64,000 nt of DNA from the NCBI GenBank assembly GCA_013398015.1, contig VZRR01011618.1, positions 725,257-789,256 on the forward strand. Direction: 5' to 3'. A program made the translations under genes and the position numbers. Below, piece by piece: positions 13,803-25,200 of the stretch. Under the pieces are notes generated by a model. The model searched no databases, was not told the origin of the DNA, and saw only the letters and a list, made by a program, of their open reading frames with translations. Source of the stretch: Oreocharis arfaki (taxonomy: Eukaryota > Chordata > Aves > Passeriformes > Paramythiidae). The first letter of the stretch is position 1; every line of letters starts with the position of its first letter.

Positions 13803-13968
13803 GGTGATATTCAGTTACAGCAAAATGAGCGTCTCCACATGTATGAGAGAACAGGCATCCAGTTCTTGGAGATCCAGAATGTTCAGCTTGCTGATTCAGG
13901 AATTTACACGTGCACAGTGGTGAACAGCGCTGGGAAGGCATCTGTGTCTGCAGAGCTCGCCGTTCAAG
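13803..13968 (+). CDS. MYLK: MYLK exon: second half of Ig domain 2
   Basis: This 166-bp exon has phase 0 in and phase 1 out, with acceptor TTTGCAG and donor CAAG|GTACAG. It begins GDIQLQQNERLHMYERTG and holds the F-strand signature DSGIYTCTVVN, then KASVSAELAVQ as the G strand. With the preceding exon it makes a complete I-set domain with both core cysteines. The following intron splits a phase-1 codon, the phase that recurs at later Ig boundaries. Confidence 0.95.
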
Positions 13969-16761
13969 GTACAGCAAAGGGTTTGCAGGAGACAGAAAAG
14001 TGAGCCACAGACATTCCCTTAAAATTTATCTGGTTGTGTTCTCAGCATTCACAAGAAACGTTCACTTTTGCACATTATCTTCTTCTGTCTCTCTCTCTTC
14101 ATTAAATGGTGCTGTGACAGCTTGGAGCCTGCTGCAGCTGTAACTGTGTTGGTTCATGGGAAAAAATCCAAGTGCTTTGTGACAGCTTTCTTTAAAAACA
14201 CCTTTTCACTTTTTCTGTGACTTTGACTTCTATGTTTTGAACATAGATCTGAATTTCAGCAAATGGAAACTGGCACTTGTCATTATAATCAGTAATTAAT
14301 TTTGTATTTTTCGAGTACTAGCACCAGATGCACATTTATGCCAACTCCCTTATGGGAGGGAAAATTCTATGTATATTTGCAGAAATAGGAAAGTAAAGTA
14401 AAGGACCATAATTCTAAATTGTGAGAGAGAAAAAACCCAACTTAATAAGATTAAAATTCAGGCTTCTGCACTCCCAACCCTGCCTATTTCACTGCTTGTT
14501 AAGGTTAAAAATGTCTTTGCATAAGTAGGATGTTCTATTCCACGCATGCATTATCAAATACAGCTCATTTTGCAGCTTGATGCTTCTTAGGGTGCCCTTT
14601 GCTTCAGCCTCAAAATCATACAGCCTTCAGCAAGCACACTAAAGAGGAAGTTCATCAGTCAGTGGGTAAGCAGTCACTGGACCCAATTAAATAATAAAAT
14701 CCACAGCTGCTGGCTTCAGCCACAGTTGTGAGGTCAATGGGTTACATATGCAGCCAGCACTGAGTTGGTTTTTTGCAAGACTTTTAGTTTCACGTCAATG
14801 CTGTCACTCTGTAAGGTAACAAGAATATAAATAACAAGTGGATGTACTTTTGGGATGCTCAGAACCACAGCTAACCTTTCTACAACTTAAGAGTCTACTT
14901 TTTATCTGGAAGTTCCAATCTGATGAAGCCATCGTAGCAGAAGCTTCTACAGTTTGCCTGTTCAACAGAGGTTTTACAGAAAGGGCTGTTTCTTTCAATA
15001 AGCCTTTTATCTAAACATAAAACTCGATCCCTAATTGCTGTCCCTGAAGTGGTGAGCTTTCTGTTCTGTAATGGCTACATCTGCCTTGAGAGACGATGCG
15101 GAACTGGGGTCACAAAGTCAGTTGTGGTATATGTTTGCTTCAGATGCTGACCACATCTCTGAATAATGTGGGCATTCTTTCTTGGATTAGTGCAGGTCAG
15201 TAAAAAGGGCACTCTTTTGCAATGCTCTTGATTAACTGGATGATTCCACTTACCTGACCACAATATATAACCCCTGTTTCTTTCATTATCGATTAAATCA
15301 GGTTGCCAGAGTTGCTGCAAGATGTTAGCAGACAATCAAGTGGCTCGGAAGTACTACATGTTTTTTCAAAGACATGCAATCTCATATATAGATATTTTCC
15401 TTCAATGGCTGTATTTTTCCCCAGAGTGCAAGGTGAAGAGGGAGGAGGAAATTTTCTTTTAATTGACAGGGTTGCATGGTATTTTCTTGTCTGCAGCCAG
15501 TAGTTATGAAGATTCCTTTTCTGCATTTATTCATTCTTTTCAGTTTTAATTTCTATATTTCTGTTACTCTTTATTGACAGTTTTATTGAAATGAGGTCAA
15601 TGGGTTTTTTCCCTCTCTCACTGCAACTTTTGTTTGTGTGTAAATAGATTCTTTTGGTCACTCTGAATGGCATGGCAAGTCCAAACATTTAGATGTGGGT
15701 TTTTGCTTGCAAAACACAGTGGAAATCAAGATATCATCCATCACATGATTTTGTCTTTTCCCTGAGGCAGAGACTCTGAAAGCATTCTTATGGAGTACTT
15801 GTTGGTGACTTGAAAAATTTGTTATCTTGCAAATACGTTATTACATGTCTTTCTACTGTAGTTTCTAGTCTCACAGCTGACAGCAGCATAGGTGCAGCTT
15901 TGATCCGACCAGGAGAAAACAAATTGCATCCTGAAATGTTAATTAGGGGGTAATGGAGAGATGTGGCTGGTATTTGACCTAGAACAGTATTTCTCTCCTC
16001 ACAACTATTAATTATCTCATGCTACCCCCAAGAGAAACAAACACTGTCATGGAGGATTACAAATTAGGAGACTGGTTGTGGGCAAATATGTGCTCAGTTT
16101 TATCAATGCATCTGATGAGGCACCTTGGCAAATCAATATAGCTCAGCCATCTTCCCAGATTTCTTGGGGGTGTTGCAAAGTGAAGAAATGTGATGCGTTA
16201 GCTTTTGTGTTTTTCATGTTAAATGTGATAACTCTTGCTACACAGCAAATGGGTTGGTAAATGTTTACAAGTGGGTCCAGGTTTTGAGAGGTTTTACTCC
16301 TGTTGACTTGGTTCTGTGTTTTAGCCAGAGGACAGCTGCAGTTTCACTGTGAGCACCCTCAGGTGTAGGACTGATTGATGATTTGTCCTTCTCCACCTCT
16401 GCAAACTCTGTGGAGTTACGATAAGATTTGAAAAGCTGCTTCCCAGCTGGAATCTCTTCCTTATTGCTCTCCCCCAGCACAGAGCTCTTGAGGGTCACTG
16501 AACATTTAGTTCTGCAGGGCTGTGAGAACATGGCTCAGCAATGTCTCAAAATGGACCAAGACCTCTTTGTGTTTCAGCTGAGCAGCTTCCTGTTGTCCAT
16601 ATCAATTTCAGATGTGGTGATAGTCAGTCTTGATTTCAATGGGTTGACAAGTGGAAGAGTGGAAGTTCTTAAGCATATTTTTTGCTTAAAATCTTCCAAA
16701 GTTTTGGAATTGTGCACAGTATTGTGTGTGTGAGTTACCTGTTTCTTCTTTTATATTTCAG
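13969..16761. other. MYLK intron; nothing further recognised
   Basis: This is an intron of about 2.8 kb, AT-rich, ending in TTATATTTCAG. No exon, RNA gene or named repeat is seen. Confidence 0.75.
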
Positions 16762-16798
16762 ATCCAGATAAGACTGACACATACACGCAGCCACCTTG
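16762..16798 (+). CDS. MYLK: MYLK micro-exon (37 bp): start of the Ig2-Ig3 linker
   Basis: The exon lies between TATATTTCAG and GTATGT, phase 1 in and phase 2 out. It reads (D)PDKTDTYTQPP, matching the chicken PDKTDTHAQP linker segment. It was found by phase and protein match, since it is far too short for open-frame detection. The acceptor could in principle shift five bases downstream to CCAG, but only the AG at 16760-16761 keeps the frame and the conserved residues. It has no domain; it begins the flexible linker continued in the next exon. Confidence 0.88.
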
Positions 16799-18628
16799 GT
16801 ATGTTTTTACTGAAGTACTTTCTCAGACTATTTAATTGCAGTGCACTAATTTTGACATTTACTGCATGTGCTTTCTTCACAAAGTGAGAAATTTTGGGGG
16901 GGTCAGTCTCTATTTGGGAGTTAGAAAATGTTTGCTTGGAATAAGATTCTCTCTTGCTGCCCAAATCAGCTGTCCTGGTAGACTTGTAGGAAATAGTTGG
17001 TGGAACTGGTAGCAACATTATGAAATTCAGAGTTCTGGTCTGGTTCAGGAAAGCAAGATTTAAAAATACAACCTATGTGAGGAGAAATTGTACACTGTAC
17101 TAGAGGGTCAAACTTCCTTTTTGGAGTTAACAGCCTGAGTGCACCTGTCAGTACTGAGCTCGTTGTTCTTTCCTGTCATAAACGAAACACGGTATGGCCG
17201 TGGTCTTTGCTGTTGTCTGAAAATATACACAAAAGTAGGGGTAAAGTAACAAGAAAGAAAAAAATTAATATTTAGGCCTTAATCAAGATTTTTAATATTA
17301 AATTACTATAATATTTTGAAATAATTTTATTTAAAAATGGTTTTCTTCATGCATGGAAAATGCAGGAATGAAAAGTTCAAGGCTGTCTGTGTAAAACACT
17401 TTGATGAAGGCCAGTTGCTTTATAGTCATTGGGATGTTTAATCTGTCCTCAAATGCCCTGGGTGAGAATTCAAAATGGCATGTTCACATTGTCCTAACTG
17501 CAAAGTGGAATTGAAAATGCTGTGCTGTTCTGTTTTTCAGATCTGTGTGATTTTTAGGAACATACTTGAAAGTAAGTTTAGTATAAATGAAATGGTGAAG
17601 CATTGCAGGCAGAACTCCCCATGCATGTGGTTCTCCAGAGTAGTTCTGCATCCTCCATCATTTATTCACAAAAAAAAAAAGATATTTTGTGAAATGAAAA
17701 AGTCTTACAGTTGTAACTACAAATCTCAAACAGTACATCAAACTCCAGCTGAAGAAAGTACGCCAATAAATCTCAGAAGTCTCCCTGAGAGAATAAGTTA
17801 ATGGCACCAAGTGTAGCAAAACAGAGCTGGACTGGAAATTACTGCCTTTATTTCAAATGTGTTCCAATTCTGCCTTGCGGTAATACTGGGGAAGTGTGAG
17901 ACAGACACAGCACTCTGCAGGTGATAGCTTTGGGATCAAAGCAGTCACCTTCAATGAAGGAGACTTAGATTCAAGTCCCCAGTTAGCTACTCTTGTGCCC
18001 CCAAAGTACTGAGCAGCAGATCCACCATAATTCTGAGAAACTCTTCCTAATAAATCCATAGCTGATATTGTTACATCCAGTCAAGTTTTTAATGTGCCAA
18101 TACCCCTTCTCCCTCCCCTAGACTTTAGTCAAGTTTTCTATCAGACCTGCTTTGAAGTTACCTAAATTACAAGACACCATAATGAGAAATAGTAAAATCA
18201 CTTCACAATTTATATTTTCATTTCCCTTTAGGGAAGTATTTTATGTGACATTTTGAGCTATAATTGTACATGACCTCAATTTATTAAAGCATCAAGTAGT
18301 GTTACATCATGGTCATTCAGATCTCATGTAATTGCTTCCCATCTAAAGTAGTGCATGAAAGGTTAATGTCTGACTCACAGAACATGTTAGAACTTGAGCA
18401 GTGGACTTGTATCCCAAAATTCCTGAGCTGAGATAGTGTCTGGGCCCTGGTTTCATTTTATGAAGCTTTTCACTGCACCTCTTTGACCCATGTTTTTGAT
18501 CTGTGTGAAAGAATCTAAAGGCTAATCAGTTCACCTTCTTGCTAAGGGCTTATACATTTATATAATTGCTGATAATAATGAGTCTTTATACAGTATCATG
18601 TATCTCCAAACTTCTCATTTTCCTTCAG
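16799..18628. other. MYLK intron; nothing further recognised
   Basis: This is an intron of about 1.8 kb, AT-rich, with an A-rich stretch near 17670-17682. It ends TTTTCCTTCAG. No exon or named repeat is seen. Confidence 0.75.
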
Positions 18629-19194
18629 CATGCCATCAAAACCAACCACACTTGCCGTTAAAGCTGTTGAAAATTCAGAATTTAAACAGGCAACCAGCAA
18701 TGGGATTGCTAAAGAGCTGAAATCCAGTAGCACAGAACTCATGGTTGAAACCAAAGACAGGGTGTCAGCCAAGAAGGAGTCCTTTTACATCACCAGAGAA
18801 GCCAAAGAAGGACAGCACCAAGAAACCAACACAGTGTCTTCTCAAGAACATAAAGAAGGAAAAAAGGGACCACAGGTCTTGCAGAAAACTTCAAGCACCA
18901 TCACACTACAGTCTGTCAAACTGCAAGCAGAACCAAAGGCAGAACCCCAGGCGCCTTCCATCAGACAGTGTGAAAACAGGAAAAGGGCGGTGCAGCTCCT
19001 GACGTCAGCTCAACAAACTCCACCTCTGACAGGGCATGCCAGTCCCAGGACTAGAGAAGCAGAAAATAGGTCTGGAGCCCAGGGGCCTGTAATGGAGGAG
19101 AAGAGGGAGCCCCTGGGGGTTGCCCCTCAGTTTGAGATCCATCCGCAGAGCCTGGAAGCATCAGAAGGCCAGGAGATTAAATTCAAGAGCCAAG
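18629..19194 (+). CDS. MYLK: MYLK large linker exon and first strands of Ig domain 3
   Basis: This 566-bp exon has phase 2 in and phase 1 out, with acceptor TCCTTCAG and donor CAAG|GTAAAG. About 165 codons form a hydrophilic linker rich in Ser, Thr, Lys, Glu and Gln, with the conserved blocks KQATSNGIAKELKS and VLQKTSSTITLQ. The last part, PQFEIHPQSLEASEGQ, starts Ig3. The B strand reads EIKFKSQ, with serine where human MYLK has the core cysteine. The reading frame stays open past the donor to a TAG at 19449-19451. The linker is expected to be disordered. It is the part that differs most from chicken, and the match is still clear. Confidence 0.95.
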
Positions 19195-20857
19195 GTAAAG
19201 GGATGAAAATTATTGGAGCCCCTAGAGTTAGTCAGAAAAGGGTTCCCTTTCTGTACCTAGAAGTGGAAAGCAATTCCTCCTTCTTTGAAAGTTGTTCTCC
19301 TCCTAAAGCCTTTTGGAAACAGATGCAGGATCCAATGCTGTTCCCACAACACTTAATGAAATTTTCAAGCCATCTTATACCACAGTGTCCATCTCCTCTC
19401 TCATCTGAGGTTTCCCCAGATGAAACCAGTGCTGCTCCTTCTAGGAGTTAGTTTTAGGCCCTCTTATATGAGGGTGCAAGAGAGAAAATGGATGGTACAC
19501 TTTGAACTGTAATTAGTTATGATGCCCTTGAGCCAAAAAAGCATCAGATAAGAAAATAAAATCAGTCATTGTATGTCCCTTCAGGCATCTATTTTTATGT
19601 CTCATGTTTGGTCAGCCTGATCTGAGTGCTTCCTAACATCTGAAAAGATAAAGTCAGAATTAGAAGGGAGGTTTAGAGTTTGTTCCACAGAATTTGAATG
19701 TGTTTTAACCTCTCAGATGAGTAATTCAGCTCCATTTTGCTGAATCTGGGTAGTAGATTTGGAACGCTTCTCTTTTTTTTTTTTTAATTGCAATTTTAGA
19801 AAATAATCTGGAAGCATTTTTCTGCTGGTTTTTTTTTAAATAACATTTGCACTTTAAAGGGCTCACATAAATGAGGAAAGAATTGGTTTTTTATTTCTCT
19901 AGTGGCAAAAAAACCCCAAACCAAATCACACAACACCGTGGTAATTTATTTCATTTCTTGATAAGTCTTGCCCCATGAGTACAGAATATAATTTCTATCA
20001 GAAGTCCAGAGCGTGTGGAGTGGAGAAAAGATTCCAAAGATCCTGGCACATTTTGAATAGTTTATTTTTCAGGTATATAACTAAAAATGTGAATTGTTTT
20101 CTGTCAGAGCATCTCGCACACTTTTCAAGGTTTAACTAATTCATTACCTTGTTTGGTAGGGAAATACAATCCTTGTTGTAGAGAAAAAAGGAGGTCATAA
20201 AGTTTTTACTGAAACCAGTGAATGCCTTCTCATTTGGCTTTGGACCCAAAGCACAGACTCTTACATGCAAAGGCAAGGTGTCTGCTGGAAGGTTGCAGTG
20301 GAATGTCCCTAATGCACTTTAATGAGTAATCTGAGAAACTCTCCTGAGAATCCCCTCTGCAGATTGAGCAGGGTTGCTTTCACTGGCCCTTCTCTCTGCT
20401 CCTGCAGCCTCACCTCAGGCACAACCAGGGCTATACCAAGGTGACCTTTGAATATCTCCAGAGTGGGGAAACTCCACAGCCTCTCTGGGCAACCTGTGTC
20501 AGCTCTGAGTAAAGAAAGGTTTGTGTTCGAACAGAACCTTCTGTGTTTCAGTTTCACATCCATTTTGTCTGTGACTTTTAGAAGAGCATTTTTCAGACTG
20601 AAGTTTTTTTTCAGATATGTTTTTTCAGGTTACCAAATATTTGTTATTTTAAAAGATGGACTGGCCAAGAGGTTTTAGAAGATCAAAAATATCAAACTGT
20701 CTTTCTGACAATAGTTTTTTGTATTTCCCATTAAGTTTTATATAATTATGTATGTGTAAAGTGTACCTAATTTACACTAAAGTAAATAATGGAATTATAC
20801 AAAATAACACTAATTATGAATACCTATTCATAAAAATCCAAATGCCTGATTGTCTAG
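19195..20857. other. MYLK intron with an open read-through start and an AATAAA
   Basis: This intron of about 1.7 kb begins GTAAAG and ends with the weak acceptor GATTGTCTAG. Its first 257 bases continue the exon frame without a stop, and an AATAAA follows at 19555-19560. The remainder is AT-rich and shows no exon or named repeat. Confidence 0.7.
19555..19560 (+). promoter_or_regulatory. Possible intronic polyadenylation signal
   Basis: AATAAA lies about 104 bases after the in-frame stop reached by reading through the preceding donor, with a short GT-rich stretch (TTGTATGT) just after it. Use of this signal would give a truncated MYLK transcript. AATAAA is common in AT-rich introns, so this is a weak inference. 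Confidence 0.2.
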
Positions 20858-21061
20858 TTTCAGGGAAGCCAAAACCAGATGTGGAGTGGTTCAAAGAAGG
20901 TCGACCTATTAAAGCTGGAGAAGATATACAAATATATGAGGAAGATGGAATTCATTGCCTATGGATAAAAAAGGCCTACTTGAGAGACAGTGGATCTTAC
21001 AGCTGTACAGCTGTCAACCCCAAGGGTCAGACTTCCACCAGCTGGTTGTTAACTGTCAGAA
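20858..21061 (+). CDS. MYLK: MYLK cassette-type exon: most of Ig domain 3
   Basis: This 204-bp exon (68 codons) is phase 1 at both ends, so skipping it keeps the frame. The acceptor is GTCTAG and the donor AGAA|GTAAGT. It begins VSGKPKPDVEWFKEG and carries the F-strand signature DSGSYSCTAVN. By position it corresponds to the mammalian exon left out of the non-muscle MLCK2 variant, which in human carries two Src-target tyrosines seven residues apart. Here the first is tyrosine (20935-20937) and the second is cysteine (20956-20958). Chicken, from memory, has the same cysteine. Function of the cassette in birds is not shown by the sequence. Confidence 0.95.
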
Positions 21062-21196
21062 GTAAGTAAGCTCTTGTGAACCCATCTGCACTTTGGAAAC
21101 TGTGGTCATCTAAGCATACTTAGACAAAAGCTCTAAGTGGTAAGGCTAATTTCATCAATTTCAGTTAAAGGAACTGTTTTCATTTTGGTTTTAAAG

Positions 21197-21331
21197 GGCC
21201 TAAAGTTGAAGAGGTTGCTCCGTGCTTTTCCAGTGTCTTGAAAGGATGCACTGTGAGCGAAGGGCAAGACTTTGTGCTGCAGTGCTCTGTGGGAGGGGTC
21301 CCTGTGCCTCACATCACATGGCTTCTCAATG
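21197..21331 (+). CDS. MYLK: MYLK exon: first half of Ig domain 4
   Basis: This 135-bp exon, phase 1 in and out, follows the previous exon after an intron of only 135 bp. The acceptor is GGTTTTAAAG and the donor ATG|GTAAGG. It begins RPKVEEVAPCFSSVLKG and includes GQDFVLQCSVGG with the B-strand cysteine, ending HITWLLN after the C-strand tryptophan. The polypyrimidine tract is modest. The reading frame is open past the donor as far as a minisatellite about 190 bases downstream. Confidence 0.95.
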
Positions 21332-21521
21332 GTAAGGAATCCCCTGCTCTGCAACTCCTGCACGAACGCACTGACACCCGAAAGCCCTCTAAATCACCCC
21401 AGTTCAACCCGCTGAGACACCTGAGGAAAACCCTTTACACGAGCATCAAGTGCACGAAAGGCGGTGTGAGCAGGGTCTGTGTTGCCGCAGTTCTGCGGTG
21501 TGCCCAGCAGGGTGCGCTGGT

Positions 21522-21985
21522 GGCACGGCTGTGCCAGGTAAGTTCCCTGGGCTGTGGCACACGGCCGTGCTGCTGCTGGAGGCACGGCTGTGCCAGGTAA
21601 GTTCCCTGGGCTGTGGCACACGGCCGTGCTGCTGCTGGAGGCACGGCTGTGCCAGGTAAGTTCCCTGGGCTGTGGCACACGGCCGTGCTGCTGCTGGAGG
21701 CACGGCTGTGCCAGGTAAGTTCCCTGGGCTGTGGCACACGGCCGTGCTGCTGCTGGAGGCACGGCTGTGCCAGGTAAGTTCCCTGGGCTGTGGCACACGG
21801 CCGTGCTGCTGCTGGAGGCACGGCTGTGCCAGGTAAGTTCCCTGGGCTGTGGCACACGGCCGTGCTGCTGCTGGAGGCACGGCTGTGCCAGGTAAGTTCC
21901 CTGGGCTGTGGCACACGGCCGTGCTGCTGCTGGAGGCACGGCTGTGCCAGGTGAGTTCCCTGGGCTGTGTCACGCAGCCCCTCAC
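21522..21985. repeat. 59-bp minisatellite, about 7.8 copies, each with a splice-donor consensus
   Basis: Units begin at 21522, 21581, 21640, 21699, 21758, 21817, 21876 and 21935, exactly 59 bases apart; the eighth is partial and diverged. The unit is about 68 percent GC. It contains GGCACGGCTGTGCC (a potential 5-bp-stem hairpin), the palindrome CACGGCCGTG, a GCTGCTGCT stretch, and CAGGTAAGT (CAGGTGAGT in the last copy). Complete units appear identical, which suggests recent expansion or homogenisation. Since 3 x 59 is divisible by 3, stop-free repeats create long open frames of about 180-210 codons on the minus strand; these are by-products and not genes. Confidence 0.97.
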
Positions 21986-22125
21986 AGCGTTGTGACATGG
22001 CTGTGCTGCTGCTGCTGCCCTGTGCTGAATCCTGTGCTGCCTCCACGCCTTTGGCACGATCTTGTGCTCTGAGCATAATGGGTTGGCATCATGATCCTAC
22101 AGAGACAGCAAGTTCTAAGTAAAGT

Positions 22126-22270
22126 ATCACAGAATCACAGAATATTCTGAGGTGGAAGGGACCCATGAAGATCATCAAGTCCAACTCTTATGAATGGCCT
22201 GTACAGGGTTCGACCTCGTGACCTTGGCCTAATGAGCCCCATGCTTGGACCAACCGAAACCTTCCTGGTT
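22126..22270 (-). mobile_element. tRNA-Ile-headed, CR1-tailed SINE (TguSINE1 type), minus strand
   Basis: Read on the plus strand it starts with ATCACAGAATCACAGAAT and GGTGGAAGGGACCCATGAAG, the reverse complement of a CR1-type 3' tail. It then runs into a segment (about 22192-22262) that is a diverged reverse complement of tRNA-Ile, including the anticodon-arm region, the variable-loop part CCAAGGTC and a degraded B box. This head-tail arrangement matches the songbird SINE family TguSINE1 as I know it. The right boundary is approximate and target-site duplications are not clear. Confidence 0.8.
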
Positions 22271-25200
22271 CAGCTACTGTAGGTGCATTTCTCAATTTAT
22301 ATTTAGTTTCCATTTGAAATAGTCTGAATCATTCAAGAGTTATGTTGTAGGAATGTATAAATTACCACAGAAGATATGTAGGAAGGGCCTACCTGCACAT
22401 ATGAGAAGTAGTGAGGGAGCTTATATTAATACTTGGTTTTAACTCGGATTTTGACTTCTCTTGAATTGTGTCTGCTTTGCCCTAAAAAGCCTCTTATATG
22501 TAAATGTAACAATAGATTAATTTAACAGGAATAAAGAAGTATTACATCAAAACTGGTTTGCACACTTTGAGCTATCAGGAATCACTTCTAGTATCGTGTC
22601 AGACCTAGCACTGCTCATGCAAAGCAATCAACCCATCCCCAAGATGCACAATTCCAGCTGTACAATGCAAACAACCTTAAGGTGGATATAGGAATGCAAG
22701 TGATCATTTAAACATCATTCATTTTTCTATACATATGTCTATGCTTTTCAGTCTGAGTGCAATATTTCACTCTTTATGGTAGGGAGGAGACCAATGCTTT
22801 ATTCTACTCTTCCATCTGCTGGGCAGGTCATGATTGGCGTTAGCATCTCTGTTCCCGAGATCTTGAAATCACAGCTCTTCTGGTTGCTTCTTAACTAGAA
22901 ATATATTCCTTGAGATTCTAATGTTTGCCTAAAGCTGACTTTAAAAAAGTAAAATATTTTTTACTTTTATCAGACTGTGTAATCTCCTACCCTGCCCTGA
23001 TTACACAGCTGAACAGTCAAGTTTCCTTAACTTCCTCTTAATATCAGAGTTAGGCCCAAACATCAGTGCTTTCCTTCAATTCCAAATGGTTTCAGAAATC
23101 CAGGCACTATATGTTTTGGCTGAGGACCCTTTCCATTTAAAGCCATATCTGTAAAACACTAGAAAAATTTACTCAACTCTTGATCACCTCTTTTACTCCT
23201 GAAGTGCAATTGATTTTTTTTTTGGCAGACTCTCCCAGGCTATCTTTATGTGTGTGTGAGCGTGTGTGTGTGTGGTTATAAACAAATAACAGCATACTTT
23301 GCCATAAAGATGTTTCCTCCAGGATTATTTTAAAATTAATTATTTGCACATGATCTCTGTTTTCCTTTAGCTATTCAGAGTAAATGGGATAACTGAAAAA
23401 GGTGGCAGGGCAAATGAACCGTGACCTTGAGACTGGTATGTTCCCACAGCCTGAGCTGTTCCCCTTCCCAATACCTCCACGTCTAGAATAGAAAGGCCAG
23501 TGCTTTATTTACAACACAAAACATGTGAGTAGAGGTTCTGACACTCTCCCATTGGACATAATTTGTTTCTCTATCTGAAGGCCATGCTGAAGTTCCTCCT
23601 TTGCAGATGTGAGTAGAATCTCTGTTTGGCTGTGCGAGAATTGTCTTGCAGCTCAGGAGCAGCTCTGAGTCATTTCATCTTTGTATTCCAAGGTACCCTT
23701 GCTCCTAGTGTTCCCTTAGACATTGAATGATGTAGTTTTACTCAGTTACCTCCACATACAGAGCATTTTCCTGTCCCAGATGGCTGACTTTGGGTTGATT
23801 TTCAAATGACTTGCAGCTCATCAGGCATAGATATATGGTCTCTATTTATGTAACCACGTTCTAATTAGGACCCTGTTGTCTCCTGAAAAAAATAAAGCCT
23901 AGAGATAAATAAGCCACATGTTTCTGTGACACACTGTGCCCCCCTGCCTTTTTTTCAGGTTGTTTATTTTATGTTGACCTTTCTTCTCACTGAACTCATA
24001 CAAGTCTGCCCCTGTTCAGGTATAATGATGTTTACATTGCATCCAGGATTCTAACTGCAGTTGGCTCAATATCACAATGCGGGTGGAGTGGTTTTTTTCA
24101 ATTAGTTGGATTTCAAACCACTAGGGTTCTGTAAGTGAGAGTCAGTGCATTAACTCTGCTCTTAAATCAAAAGGCAGTGATGAGTCTGCGTAACAGAAGC
24201 CCAAGAAACTCTCATAATAATAAAAATTAGACACGTCATATGTTACTCTAAAGACACAAGCACACGACTTTCATTCGACTGCTGAAACATATCACTATAA
24301 TTTAATGCTTTTCTGTCTTGCACAGGATTGTGAGACGTAACTGTTTATATACCATTTTGATACAAACGTGAAGGGATTATAAACAGTTGTTTAATGTTGA
24401 TAATTCCATCTACACTCCTAGGGTTATTACTTTACTTAAGGATCGAATTGGCTGTTGTGATATCCACTTGAATGCAAACATTTCCTTCCTGTCTACCACC
24501 TAGCTAGATACTACAAACTTCTCATATTTATATCCATGATCAAATAAAGGAGAAGGTTGTGTTTCTGGTCCTGAAATATTACTCCAAGCAGACATAACAG
24601 TGCTTTTGGCAAAATGACATGGTAGAGTCTTTCATCTACTGGCCATATGAAGAAGACAGTGTATTCACAGTATATAATTTGAGGCAGGAAGGCCAATTCT
24701 GTTTTAAAAAAAGGTGCATTAGCATCTGCTCTCCATGTTTGGAATATAAAGCTTTTTATATTTACAACTGAACTCTATGACAGAGGAAGAAGTAATATGC
24801 TGTGAGAAATTCCACTACTGCTCAAAATACAGCACTTTTGCAGAACTCCATAGAAATAAAAATCATGTGGGACAGGACAAGTAAAGTTCACTAGAAAATA
24901 TCAAATGCAAATTCTCTTCCAAGCATGACAATGATTATAAACCAGAATTAATTTGAGCAGAATAGTGAGGAAAGAATGTATATCTTGGTGAAATAATGAA
25001 TGTAAAGACCAAGTTATCCATGATAAGAAACATGAACAGAAGGCTGCTTTGAGAAACAAATTAAAAAAAAAAAAAAAGGAAGGAAGCAGAACCTCTTCCC
25101 TTCCAGGCTGGCCATCCCTTGATACTGAACAGGCTGCGTGGTGTCCAGTCTGCCTTCTCCAGTCTCCAAGGAATCAGCACCACCTGAGAACTGAAAGCCT

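Noticed and set aside
21394..22076. Three overlapping minus-strand open frames of 181-213 codons with a repeating peptide
   Set aside because: They are produced by the 59-bp tandem array; the repeat has no stop on that strand and the three frames show the same peptides in rotation. No promoter, splice or family evidence.
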